The notes: generated from the letters alone by a model not told the origin. DNA of 23,551 bases from an uncultured Fibrobacter sp. (GCA_934691725.1 CAKUTF010000038.1:1-23551); one strand, 5' to 3'; positions 8,165-15,681 are shown, numbered from the stretch's first letter. A program made the numbers and translations.

Positions 8165-9502
8165 TCAGATGCGTTCGGCGAGAGTTCTTCCCTGGGCGAT
8201 GCGGGCGGACATCCCGATGCCGTCGATTCCGTTTCCGCCCATGAGGATTCCCGGATAGGCTTTTTCGATTTCGGAATACGCCTTTTGCCGGAGCGGCGTC
8301 TTGAGGTCGTATTGGGGAATCGCTTCTTCGTGGCGGGAAATTTCAAAGAGATCCGGCTTGAAATTCGGAATCTGCAGGATTTCCTGGACATCCTTGCCGA
8401 CCATTTCCTTGAGCGCTTCGTCCGTCATGTCGAGAAATTCCGGATGCCGCAGCCCGCCGACGAATACGGCGAGAAGCGCCCCGCCTTTGGGGCAGCGGTT
8501 TTCAAACAGCGAGGACATGTAGAGGATTCCGAGAACGTTCCGCTTTTCCTTGGACGGCATCAGCGCGCCGAAACCGTCTAGCGGAATCCCTTCCCACTTG
8601 TCGAACCCGATGGCGAGTTCCGCGACCTTGGCGTAAAGGACCTTTTCCGCGTCCGGGAAATTTTCCCTGGCGAACGGAAGCGCTTCGAACACATGGCTCG
8701 AACCTGCCGCGTAGATTACCCTGTCAAAAGGTCCGAAACACTTGCCGCCCGAAAGTATCTTGTAGGAGCCGTTTTCGGGAACGACAACCGGCGGCGCATT
8801 CAGCACAAAGTTTTCTTTTCCTATCGCTTCTTCGAGACGCCGGATGAGAACATCCAGTCCGCCCTTGACGGAAAAGGTTTTCTTTGTCGCCTTTTTCGTA
8901 CGTTCCGTTTTCGGCTCTTTCATCTTTTGGATGGATCCGCGGATAAAGCTTCCGTAGTTCTGTTCGAGGTTGTAAAGTTTGGGCAGGGCGTATTTGGGAA
9001 TCATCTGGTCGGGATTTCCGGCATAGACTCCGGACACGAAGGGATCGACCGCATAGTCAAGGAACGATTCGCCGAGGCGTCGCCGGACAAGCGAAGAGAG
9101 CGTTTCGTTCGGATCGGTTCCGGGTTTTCGGAACGGTTCGAGCAGCATTCCGAATTTGTCCCTGAGCGAAAAGAGCGGCGTGAAAAGCCCGCTGACTGGT
9201 CCCGATGGCAGGGCGTGCAGCGCGTTCTTCCTGAGGATGAATCGGTTTCCGGAAAGGCTCGGGGCTTCTTCGAGGAGATGCAGAATGTTCAGGTCTTCGA
9301 AAAGTTCGATGACTTCGGGCAGGCTGACGACGCTTGTGCTTGGACCCGTTTCGTAGGTAAAACCGTTCTTTTGGAATGTCTGGATGACTCCGCCGACATG
9401 ATTTTCCTTTTCAAATACGGTGACTTCATCGCCGTTTTTCTTGGCATAGAACGCCGCGGAAAGTCCGGTGATTCCGGCTCCGATAATCGCAACTTTTTTC
9501 AT
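8165..9502 (-). CDS. hemY: HemY-type protoporphyrinogen/coproporphyrinogen oxidase
   Basis: This FAD enzyme oxidises a porphyrinogen to the porphyrin late in heme synthesis. The 445-residue protein has the N-terminal Rossmann dinucleotide motif GAGITG (8-13) followed by the FAD-ribose acidic site (VFEKENHVGG). A TGPST segment lies near 53, and the C-terminal FAD loop GGNGIDGIGM sits close to the end, as in the oxygen-dependent HemY/PPOX/CgoX family. The sequence alone does not separate protoporphyrinogen from coproporphyrinogen specificity. No other heme gene is nearby. It starts with ATG at 9502; upstream is the repeat island, so its promoter must lie in or next to repeat DNA. Confidence 0.9.
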   Translation of the reverse strand: MKKVAIIGAGITGLSAAFYAKKNGDEVTVFEKENHVGGVIQTFQKNGFTYETGPSTSVVSLPEVIELFEDLNILHLLEEAPSLSGNRFILRKNALHALPSGPVSGLFTPLFSLRDKFGMLLEPFRKPGTDPNETLSSLVRRRLGESFLDYAVDPFVSGVYAGNPDQMIPKYALPKLYNLEQNYGSFIRGSIQKMKEPKTERTKKATKKTFSVKGGLDVLIRRLEEAIGKENFVLNAPPVVVPENGSYKILSGGKCFGPFDRVIYAAGSSHVFEALPFARENFPDAEKVLYAKVAELAIGFDKWEGIPLDGFGALMPSKEKRNVLGILYMSSLFENRCPKGGALLAVFVGGLRHPEFLDMTDEALKEMVGKDVQEILQIPNFKPDLFEISRHEEAIPQYDLKTPLRQKAYSEIEKAYPGILMGGNGIDGIGMSARIAQGRTLAERI

Positions 9503-9863
9503 GCGGGAAAAGATAGAAATTAGAATTTGGAACTGCGGACGTTTAAATTTAGGGATTAGGGACTAGGGAACAGGGATTAGAGCGCAGACGTCTAAGAGAA
9601 TGAGGAATTAGCAATGAGTAATGAGAAATTGGTCAGCAAACGTCTAGGCTTTTGGAAAACAATAAGCGGGACACGGAACAAGGTATGCTGTCATTCCCCG
9701 GCTTGACCGGGGAATCCCCTTTAAGGAATGGGATTTGACAGGCTAGCGAGCTTGCCGAGCTATCCAGAGCTTAGTTTGGAGAACTGAGAGCTTAGAACAG
9801 CGGATGTTTAAATTTAGGGACTAGGGATTAGTCCGCAGATGTCTAGGCTCGCGGGAAGCGTTT
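9503..9863. repeat. Composite repeat block upstream of hemY
   Basis: This stretch has no gene. It contains TAGGGATTAGGGACTAGGG-like direct repeats (about 9549-9580 and again near 9815-9830). The GTTTAAATTTAGGG module occurs twice (near 9541 and 9806), and GCAGACGTCTA-type modules occur near 9585, 9637 and 9835. Heptamer repeats lie at 9598-9632. An 8-bp-stem hairpin lies at 9694-9714 (CCGGGGAA arm, CTTGA loop), and the 19-bp TAGC...GCTA motif at 9744-9762. Positions 9702-9803 are a second copy of window positions 1-102. Confidence 0.85.
9598..9632 (+). repeat. Heptanucleotide tandem repeat, 4 units plus end unit
   Basis: Units read GAATGAG, GAATTAG, CAATGAG, TAATGAG, then AAATTGG. The same array with more units occurs at 12577-12625, flanked by similar sequence, so unit number differs between copies. 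Confidence 0.8.
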
Positions 9864-10009
9864 AGCGGGACACGGAATGCGGTGTTTCTAAGCGAACGGT
9901 TTCCGCGTACTATCATTCCCACAGCTCACTACAATGTCATTCCCGTGCACCGACACGGGAATCTCCTTTCAGATAAGGGATTTGACAGGCTAGCGAGCTT
10001 GCCGAGCTA
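9864..10009 (+). repeat. 146-bp direct repeat, left copy
   Basis: This copy aligns without gaps to 12658-12803, with 141 of 146 positions identical. It contains a hairpin (9940-9961; TTCCCGTG and CACGGGAA arms, 6-nt loop) and ends in the 19-bp TAGC...GCTA motif (9991-10009). Two of the five differences fall in the hairpin loop and none in its stem. The two copies flank the restriction-modification cassette in the same orientation. Confidence 0.93.
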
Positions 10010-10180
10010 TGCCCGGTAATGACAGTTTAACGAAATGAGGAAGTTTTAAAGCGAGCCGTGTCAAAGCTCGGTTTGGAAACTTCAGTTTCCCTGTCATCCT
10101 GGAGAGGCGAAGCCTCGGTAGAATCTAAGCGAACTTTGCAAAACGTTGGAGGATAAGCGTAAATCACCACTGCGTAATTT
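10010..10180. other. Non-coding stretch with serial short hairpins
   Basis: No gene is visible. Short inverted repeats follow each other: CGAGC/GCTCG within about 10050-10071, GGAAAC-TTCA-GTTTCC at 10075-10090, and GAGGC-GAA-GCCTC at 10104-10116 within a TGTCATCCTGG context. All precede the promoter at 10181. They may be further intergenic repeat modules or 3' ends of unseen transcripts. Confidence 0.5.
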
Positions 10181-10209
10181 TTGACATCGGCGTTTAAATA
10201 ACCTATATT
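10181..10209 (+). promoter_or_regulatory. Strong sigma-70-like promoter
   Basis: A perfect -35 TTGACA (10181-10186) and a near-consensus -10 TATATT (10204-10209) are separated by exactly 17 bp. The expected start is about 10216. It is the best promoter match I see in the window and points toward the restriction-modification genes, whose first codon is about 500 nt downstream. Confidence 0.75.
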
Positions 10210-10215
10210 CTTTGC

Positions 10216-10716
10216 TACATAAAGAGATTTGCTCTTGTTCCGAACTGAAAACTTCGACACTTTTCAAGACCCGGTTCAAGGCGAACGCTCACGTCTGCCT
10301 CTGTCTTTTAGGGGCATCGCTTGGCAATAAGGCTTTGGCCAAGTTGCGGGAGACCTTTTTGGGGCGTGGGTTGTTTGTGTTTGCTTGGTTTCGGCAGTCG
10401 AAGGCCTTCAGTTGGGTAAATGCATTCAATTCCACGCCTTTTCCTTGAAATCGGTGTGGGGAGTGCGGCAAAGAGCGGCTCTTGCCGGGTTTGCTCTTGT
10501 TCGACAGCTGAAAACTTCGACACTTTTCAAGACCATAGGATAAGACAAACGTTCGCTCGCCAATGGCAAATATTGGCGTCGTAGGCATCCTGTATTTGTG
10601 TGGTGCCTGGATTTCGCGTGTATTTCCCATCCATGCGATGAACGTTTTCTTGGTTTTGTCTTCGCGGTTTTCTTTCGATGGAGAGTGACTCGTTCACTTC
10701 CAAGGCGAGGAACAAA
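10216..10716 (+). promoter_or_regulatory. Candidate long leader RNA with duplicated motif
   Basis: Between the promoter and the endonuclease start lie about 500 nt with only weak, overlapping open frames and no credible ribosome binding site. A 44/45-nt motif is duplicated at 10228-10271 and 10490-10534: 13 identical nt, a 4- or 5-nt variable piece, then 27 identical nt. Each copy can fold a TGAAAA/TTTTCA hairpin with a 9-nt loop. A GC-rich hairpin (10466-10487, 9 bp with one bulged A, CGG loop) directly precedes copy two and is followed by a T-rich but not pure T-tract. It could be an untranslated attenuator leader, a separate small RNA, or inert repeat DNA. Confidence 0.4.
10707..10710 (+). 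promoter_or_regulatory. Ribosome binding site deciding the endonuclease start
   Basis: GAGG lies 6 nt before the ATG at 10717. The earlier in-frame ATG at 10678 has only a pyrimidine-rich stretch upstream and no purine-rich site, so 10717 is preferred. Confidence 0.6.
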
Positions 10717-11523
10717 ATGGCTGCCGCGATCGAACGGGCGAAAAATATCTGGACGCAAAAGAGCATCGACTATGCGGAGGGCAAATCATACCTGGATGAT
10801 CTTTATGCGGTTTACCCTGTTGTCCACAACAACATCCGGAAAGTAGATGAAAGCGTCATGTCGCGTGTCGAGCGGTACTTTAATGAACGGGACAATTACA
10901 ATCTGATAAAGTCTTTGCTCGAACTGGACCTGTTTCCGGTAAAGGACAGCTACATTCCCTATCTTCGAAAATCGGATTCCGCGATCAGGAAGAACCCGAA
11001 AATCATCCAGAGAATTTGCGGGGATTTGTATGAAATGGGATATCGGGAAATCTACAAACGCTGTACGGAACCCAAGGAAGCGAATCGCCAGATGGGGCCG
11101 ATGTTCCGCAACTGGCTGAAATCCGGTGCGCTCGGGCTGTTTCCCGTTCCGGAAAATTCATTTGTGTGCAATGCGGAAAACGCGATTCTGGACGGTTCCG
11201 ACAGTTCCATGATGGATTTTGCAAGGCGAATGTTCGGCTACGGGCGCAACAAGGGCTTGGATTTTATCGCCCGCTACAATGGAAAATACGTTCTCGGCGA
11301 AGCGAAATTCATCTCGGATTTCGGCGGGCATCAAAACGACCAGTTTTTCGATGCGATGGCGACCGTAGAAACAGAACTGTCCAACGAAAATGTTGTGAAA
11401 ATCGGAATCATTGACGGAGTCCCTTATATCCGAAACAATGGAAAGCTTTTCAGGGATTTGGTAAAAACGGAGTACAATATCATGTCGTCCCTTGTATTGC
11501 GGGATTTCCTGGAGTCCTTATGA
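10717..11523 (+). CDS. Putative type II restriction endonuclease (PD-(D/E)XK)
   Basis: This 268-residue protein is directly followed by a DNA methyltransferase, so a restriction role is likely. A PD-(D/E)XK nuclease core is visible: Asp182, then GEAK with Glu195 and Lys197 (D-x12-E-x-K), followed by FISDFGGHQNDQF, a segment typical of restriction enzymes that place Gln after the catalytic Lys. The N-terminal 150 residues are helical and charged and may carry target recognition. I cannot name the family or the recognition site. The start at 10717 has a GAGG site; an upstream ATG at 10678 would add 13 residues. The stop overlaps the methyltransferase ATG. The gene lies between 146-bp direct repeats. 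Confidence 0.75.
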   Translation: MAAAIERAKNIWTQKSIDYAEGKSYLDDLYAVYPVVHNNIRKVDESVMSRVERYFNERDNYNLIKSLLELDLFPVKDSYIPYLRKSDSAIRKNPKIIQRICGDLYEMGYREIYKRCTEPKEANRQMGPMFRNWLKSGALGLFPVPENSFVCNAENAILDGSDSSMMDFARRMFGYGRNKGLDFIARYNGKYVLGEAKFISDFGGHQNDQFFDAMATVETELSNENVVKIGIIDGVPYIRNNGKLFRDLVKTEYNIMSSLVLRDFLESL

Positions 11524-12545
11524 AAAATCTTCTCATCCAAGGAGACAATCTGGAAGCCTTGGTTTACTTGCGCGACAAGCTCGGGATGAAAGGGAAAATC
11601 GATTTGGTCTATATCGATCCGCCTTTTGCAACGGGCGGAGAATTTCGGATGGACGAAGATGGTCGTGTGGCGACGATTAGCAGCTCTGCAAAAGGCTCTA
11701 TCGCGTATTCGGACAAATTAATCGGCGAAGATTTTATCAGATTCCTGCAAGAACGGGTTGCCGTCATTTATGAGCTGCTTTCCGACAGAGGGTCGTTTTA
11801 TCTTCACATCGATTACAAAATCGGGCATTATGTAAAGGTGATGCTCGACAAGATTTTTGGAATCGAAAATTTTAGAAACGACATCACCCGGGTAAAGTGC
11901 AATCCGAAAAATTTTTCAAGAATCGGTTACGGCAACATAAAGGATATGATCCTTTTTTATACGAAAGGAAAAAATCCAATCTGGCACGAACCTAAAGTTC
12001 CCATGACGGAAGAGGAAATCGCAAGACTGTATTCTAAAATCGACAAGGACGGAAGACGCTATACGACGGTTCCGATCCACGCTCCGGGAGAAACGAAAGA
12101 ATGGCGTTCCTCGCAAAAATTCAAGGGAAATTTTCCGCCTCCGGGCCGCCATTGGCGTTGCAGCGTCGAGGAACTCGAAAAACTAGACCGCCAAGGATTG
12201 ATCGAGTGGTCTTCCAAGGGAAATCCGCGCAGGATAAACTATGCGGATGAACATCTGACGAAAAAACTCCAAGACATCTGGACTTTTAAAGACCCGGCAA
12301 GGCCGATCTATCCGACGGAAAAGAATCACGAAATGCTCGACACGATTATCAAGGCTTCATCGGATGAAAATTCGATTGTGATGGACTGCTTTGCCGGTTC
12401 CGGGGGAACGCTTGTCGAAGCGAATCTGTTGAACCGCAGATGGATTGGAGTTGACTGGTCGGAAACGGCTATTTCGACTATCAGGAAAAATTTTGAGGCT
12501 CGGTGCGCAATCATTGCGGACGATTACGAGTTTATCCGTGTTTAG
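11520..12545 (+). CDS. Beta-class DNA methyltransferase (probably N6-adenine)
   Basis: The 341-residue protein matches the N6/N4 methylase family. Catalytic motif IV DPPF (33-36) comes before the SAM-binding motif I DCFAGSGGT (289-297), the order that defines the beta class. The middle holds conserved family segments: YTTVPIHAPGETK (181-193), PPPGRHWR (206-213) and GLIEWSSKGNPR (226-237). QDIWTFKDP (251-259) and YPTEKN (264-269) come next, just before motif I. It should protect the host from the upstream endonuclease by methylating the same site. The ATG overlaps the endonuclease stop as ATGA, and a GGAG site precedes it. A TACAAT box at 11473-11478 could supply its own promoter, but the -35 is poor. 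Confidence 0.92.
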   Translation: MKNLLIQGDNLEALVYLRDKLGMKGKIDLVYIDPPFATGGEFRMDEDGRVATISSSAKGSIAYSDKLIGEDFIRFLQERVAVIYELLSDRGSFYLHIDYKIGHYVKVMLDKIFGIENFRNDITRVKCNPKNFSRIGYGNIKDMILFYTKGKNPIWHEPKVPMTEEEIARLYSKIDKDGRRYTTVPIHAPGETKEWRSSQKFKGNFPPPGRHWRCSVEELEKLDRQGLIEWSSKGNPRRINYADEHLTKKLQDIWTFKDPARPIYPTEKNHEMLDTIIKASSDENSIVMDCFAGSGGTLVEANLLNRRWIGVDWSETAISTIRKNFEARCAIIADDYEFIRV

Positions 12546-12657
12546 TGATTAGGGACTAGGCCGAGGACGTCCAAGGGAATGAGGAATGAGCAATGAGAAA
12601 TGAGAAATGAGAAACGAGAAATTGGTTGGCAAACGTCTAAGCTTTTTGAAAACGGCA
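12546..12657. repeat. Repeat modules after the methyltransferase
   Basis: Immediately after the stop codon the sequence resumes the GATTAGGGACTAGG module and GACGTC-type modules (near 12566 and 12628). Heptamer units at 12577-12625 follow, then a CTTTTTGAAAACGGCAAGCGG tail. It parallels 9551-9670, so the cassette is embedded between two versions of the same composite repeat. Confidence 0.8.
12577..12625 (+). repeat. Heptanucleotide tandem repeat, 6 units plus end unit
   Basis: Units read GAATGAG twice, CAATGAG, AAATGAG twice, AAACGAG, then AAATTGG. The corresponding array at 9598-9632 has two fewer units, so it behaves like a variable-number repeat. Confidence 0.85.
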
Positions 12658-12803
12658 AGCGGGACACGGAATGCGGTGTTTCTAAGCGAACAGTTTCCGC
12701 GTACTATCATTCCCACAGCTCACTACACTGTCATTCCCGTGCAAAGACACGGGAATCTCCTTTCAGATAAGGGATTTGACAGGCTAGCGAGCTTGTCGAG
12801 CTA
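12658..12803 (+). repeat. 146-bp direct repeat, right copy
   Basis: This is the gap-free partner of 9864-10009 with five substitutions. The hairpin here is at 12734-12755 with both 8-nt arms unchanged and the loop altered, and the 19-bp TAGC...GCTA motif is at 12785-12803. Recombination between the copies would remove about 2.8 kb containing the leader and both restriction-modification genes. Confidence 0.93.
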
Positions 12804-12804
12804 A

Positions 12805-13199
12805 GTTCTCTGTTCTGAACACTCTCTAAATTTCCGCATCCTTCATACCGCTTTAGAAAACGTAGAACGGGAACTATTGATAAAGAAATTAAACGACGAA
12901 TTTCCAAGCGTGAAGAAAGATGACATTTCAAACATTGAACCCTTAAAAGATATTCTGTTTGATGCGATTGAAAATCGAAAGAAAAGAATTTTACGGTGCA
13001 CGTCTGTTGTTTGAGCGGAATATATGGCGGGTGACGCCTGCATCGCCCATTTTTAGATTGTATCATTTGAATATATGTCCCTTCTTCAAAACAGGTTCTG
13101 CGATTTTTTGAAAAATCCGATGAATTGGCGGTAAAATTCCATAACGAACGGGAATGGTATTCGGCGATAATCAAAAGGGCTTTGAATTGGCTTGCTTGA
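12805..13199 (+). pseudogene. Remains of a decayed protein-coding gene
   Basis: Two protein-like open stretches without start codons lie here in different frames. The first (12805-13014) encodes about 50 residues with helical, charged character (for example ALENVERELLIKKLNDEF and IENRKKRIL) before a stop. The second (13071-13199) encodes about 42 residues ending VKFHNEREWYSAIIKRALN-WLA-stop, which looks like a true C-terminus. The region is clearly more AT-rich than its neighbours. I infer one gene broken by a frameshift, a stop and a lost 5' end, possibly cut by the repeat at 12803. I cannot name the family. Confidence 0.45.
13029..13054 (+). terminator. Weak intrinsic terminator candidate
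   Basis: GGGTGA (13029-13034) pairs with TCGCCC (13043-13048) over 6 bp with one G-U pair and an 8-nt loop, followed by ATTTTT. It could end transcripts from the restriction-modification cassette before pheT. The stem is short, so confidence is low. Confidence 0.3.
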
Positions 13200-13216
13200 A
13201 ATTTTCTAGATTTCAA
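13196..13216. repeat. Perfect 7-bp inverted repeat before pheT
   Basis: TTGAAAT and ATTTCAA arms are separated by 7 nt (TTTCTAG) and end 22 bp before the pheT ATG, next to an A-tract and the AAGGA ribosome binding site. It could be an operator or just AT-rich chance. Confidence 0.3.
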
Positions 13217-13238
13217 AAAAAATAAAGGATTTGATACG

Positions 13239-15668
13239 ATGAAAGTTTCGTTGAATTGGCTTCGCCGTCATGTGGAACTCCCGGAAACTGCGGACCAGGT
13301 GGCTAAAGCCTTGACGTCTATCGGGCTCGAAGTGGAAGGCATGGAAGAGCCTGCGAAACGGTATGAAAAGTTGGTCGTGGCGAAGGTCCTCACGTGCGAA
13401 CCTCACCCCGACAGCGACCACTTGCACATCACGACGGTTTCCGACGGAAAGGAAACGCTCCAGGTCGTCTGCGGCGCTCCGAATGTCTCGGCTGGCCAGA
13501 CGGTCGTGCTTGCGCCGATTGGCGCGGAACTCCCGCTTCCGGATGGCAAGTCGCTCAAGATGAAGAAGTCTAAGATTCGCGGAGTGGAAAGCTTCGGGAT
13601 GATCTGTGCCGAGGATGAAATCGGGCTTTCGGACGATCACGGTGGAATCATGGTTCTCGATGACCGGATCCCGGCGGGGACGCCCTTTGTCTCTCTCGGG
13701 CTTTACGATGCGACTTACGAACTGAACGTGACGCCGAACCGTCCGGATGCGCTTTCCCACCGAGGTGTCGCCCGGGAACTCGCCGCCAAGTTTAACCGGC
13801 CGCTGAAGCCGCTCTCTTATAAGCTCTCCGAAGATGCTTCCGAGGAAGCTTCGTCCGTGATCAAGCTTTCCGTGGAACCTCACGCCGGATGTTCCCGTTA
13901 TGTGGGCCGCGTCATCGAAGGCGTCCGCGTGGGGGAATCCCCGAAGTGGCTTTCGAGACTTCTCAAGTCTGTCGGCCTGAACAGCGTGAACAATGTGGTC
14001 GATGTGACGAATTTCGTTTTGATGGACGTGGGACAGCCGCTCCACAGTTTCGATATGTCGAAGCTTTCCGGTGCGGAAGTCGTCGTGCGCAAGGCTCGCC
14101 CCGGAGAAAAAATCGAGACGCTCGACCACAAGGAACACGAACTTTCTACAGAAGACCTGGTGATTTGCGACGGGGATCGTCCGTCATGCGTTGCCGGGGT
14201 GATGGGCGGAGTGGAAAGCGAAATTTCCGAAACGACGACAAATGTCTTCCTCGAAAGCGCCTGGTTCAATCCGACGGTTGTCCGCAGGCAGGCCCGCCGC
14301 CTTTGCACATCGACCGATTCGAGCTACCGCTTTGAACGCGGTATCGACTATTCGATGCAGCGCGAAATGGACGATTACGCTTGCGGCTTAATCCAGGAAG
14401 TCGCCGGCGGAAAGGTGTTAAAAGGCGCTGTCGAATACACAGGCCCCGACCACCAGATGAAGCCTTTCGTGGTGAAGCTACGTGCGTCCCGCGTCGAAAA
14501 GGTCCTCGGCATTTCCCCCTCGGAAGAGGAAATCGTCCGCTATCTCACGGGCATCGGGCTGAAGCATCTGGGCGACATGGAATTTGAAATTCCGCCGTTC
14601 CGCCCGGACCTCGAACGCGAAGTCGATCTTATCGAAGAAGTCGCGCGGCTCGTGGGCTTTGACAATATCCCGTATGACGTTCCGTCGTTTAAAATCAAGC
14701 CGAACGATCTTCCGTCGGATGAAATCCTTGGACGCCGCATCCGCTATACGCTTTCTTCGCTCGGGCTTCACGAATGTCTGTCTCTCCGCTTCACAAGCGC
14801 AGCGAATACGGCTGCGGTCTTCGGTGAACCTTCGGAGGACCCGCGTTCCCGTCCGGCAAGGCTCTTGAATCCGCTTTCCGAGGAGCTGGGCTGCGTCCCG
14901 ACTTCCCTTATCCCGATTCTTCTCAAGTCTGTCGCCGACAATGAAAAGAACCGCCCGGGTTCTGTCCGCCTTTTTGAAAACGGAAAGGCGCAGTTCCTGA
15001 ATGCGTCCCGGAGCGATTTGCGCGATTCCGGGTTTACCGAAAAGCCTATTCTGTGTGCGGTCCTCGCCGGGCATTTCAAGATGGAAGCCTTAGACGACAA
15101 ACCTCGCGAAGTGGAATTTGCGGATATCAAGGGCATCGCCGTTTCCCTTTTCAAGCGTCTCGGAATTTCGGTCGAAGTTCGCACGCCGCAGAAACCCGAA
15201 AAGTTCCTGCACCCGGGAAAACAGGGCGTCATCGCTTGTGGTGATACGGTCCTCGGCTCTATCGGCATGGTCCATCCGTCGGTGCTCAAGGCTTTCGACA
15301 TCAGCTATGCGACCGCCATTTTCGAGGTTTCCCTGGACAAGGTGCTGGAACTTCGCGAACGGAAAGTCGTTTTCAAGCCGTTTAGCCGACAGGTCTTTAT
15401 GACGCGCGACGTCTCGATGCTCGTTCCCGAACGCATGACGAACGAATCTATCTTGCAAAAGCTCGGATCTTTCAAGGCGAAAAATCTTTCAAAGGTTGAA
15501 CTGAAGAGCGTTTACCAGGGCGTGGGCGTTCTTCCGGGCCAAAAGAACATGGTCTATACCTTTACCTACCAGTCGATGACGGAAACGCTGACCGACGAAG
15601 CGGTGAACAAGGCGCACGACAAGCTCCGCGAAAAAATCGCAGCCGACGGCGAAATCACCCTCCGCTAA
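13239..15668 (+). CDS. pheT: Phenylalanine-tRNA ligase beta subunit
   Basis: PheT is the large subunit of the alpha2-beta2 enzyme that charges tRNA-Phe; it carries editing and tRNA-binding domains. The 809-residue length is standard. In order, there is an N-terminal helical piece (MKVSLNWLRRHVELP) and an EMAP-like tRNA-binding OB domain (about 40-150, with CEPHPDSDHLHI). The B3/B4 editing region follows (TPNRPDALSHRGVARELAA near 165, and VDVTNFVLMDVGQPLHSFD near 255). B5 is about 400-480, and the C-terminal FDX-ACB anticodon-binding domain is about 710-809. The ATG has an AAGGA site. The usual partner pheS is not upstream; a decayed gene is there instead. dnaX follows 13 bp later. Confidence 0.97.
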   Translation: MKVSLNWLRRHVELPETADQVAKALTSIGLEVEGMEEPAKRYEKLVVAKVLTCEPHPDSDHLHITTVSDGKETLQVVCGAPNVSAGQTVVLAPIGAELPLPDGKSLKMKKSKIRGVESFGMICAEDEIGLSDDHGGIMVLDDRIPAGTPFVSLGLYDATYELNVTPNRPDALSHRGVARELAAKFNRPLKPLSYKLSEDASEEASSVIKLSVEPHAGCSRYVGRVIEGVRVGESPKWLSRLLKSVGLNSVNNVVDVTNFVLMDVGQPLHSFDMSKLSGAEVVVRKARPGEKIETLDHKEHELSTEDLVICDGDRPSCVAGVMGGVESEISETTTNVFLESAWFNPTVVRRQARRLCTSTDSSYRFERGIDYSMQREMDDYACGLIQEVAGGKVLKGAVEYTGPDHQMKPFVVKLRASRVEKVLGISPSEEEIVRYLTGIGLKHLGDMEFEIPPFRPDLEREVDLIEEVARLVGFDNIPYDVPSFKIKPNDLPSDEILGRRIRYTLSSLGLHECLSLRFTSAANTAAVFGEPSEDPRSRPARLLNPLSEELGCVPTSLIPILLKSVADNEKNRPGSVRLFENGKAQFLNASRSDLRDSGFTEKPILCAVLAGHFKMEALDDKPREVEFADIKGIAVSLFKRLGISVEVRTPQKPEKFLHPGKQGVIACGDTVLGSIGMVHPSVLKAFDISYATAIFEVSLDKVLELRERKVVFKPFSRQVFMTRDVSMLVPERMTNESILQKLGSFKAKNLSKVELKSVYQGVGVLPGQKNMVYTFTYQSMTETLTDEAVNKAHDKLREKIAADGEITLR

Positions 15669-15681
15669 AGGATTTTCTGTT

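Noticed and set aside
9598..9632. Possible CRISPR-like array
   Set aside because: Units are only 7 bp and contiguous with no spacers, and no cas genes are present; it is a simple tandem repeat.
10289..10630. 113-codon minus-strand open frame (and overlapping plus-strand frames) in the leader
   Set aside because: Several frames overlap with no ribosome binding site, the proteins are low in expected domain character, and the region carries duplicated structured motifs downstream of a strong promoter, so it is better read as untranslated.
9503..12803. Insertion sequence or transposon
   Set aside because: No transposase, integrase or terminal inverted repeats are visible; only direct repeats and hairpin elements are seen.
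12731..13216. 161-codon minus-strand open frame across the right repeat and relic
   Set aside because: Half of it is repeat DNA, its composition is unlike the neighbours, and no ribosome binding site is seen. The plus-strand relic reads more like protein.
13206..14138. 310-codon minus-strand open frame overlapping pheT
   Set aside because: It is antisense to a secure PheT sequence and has no family features; it is a shadow frame.
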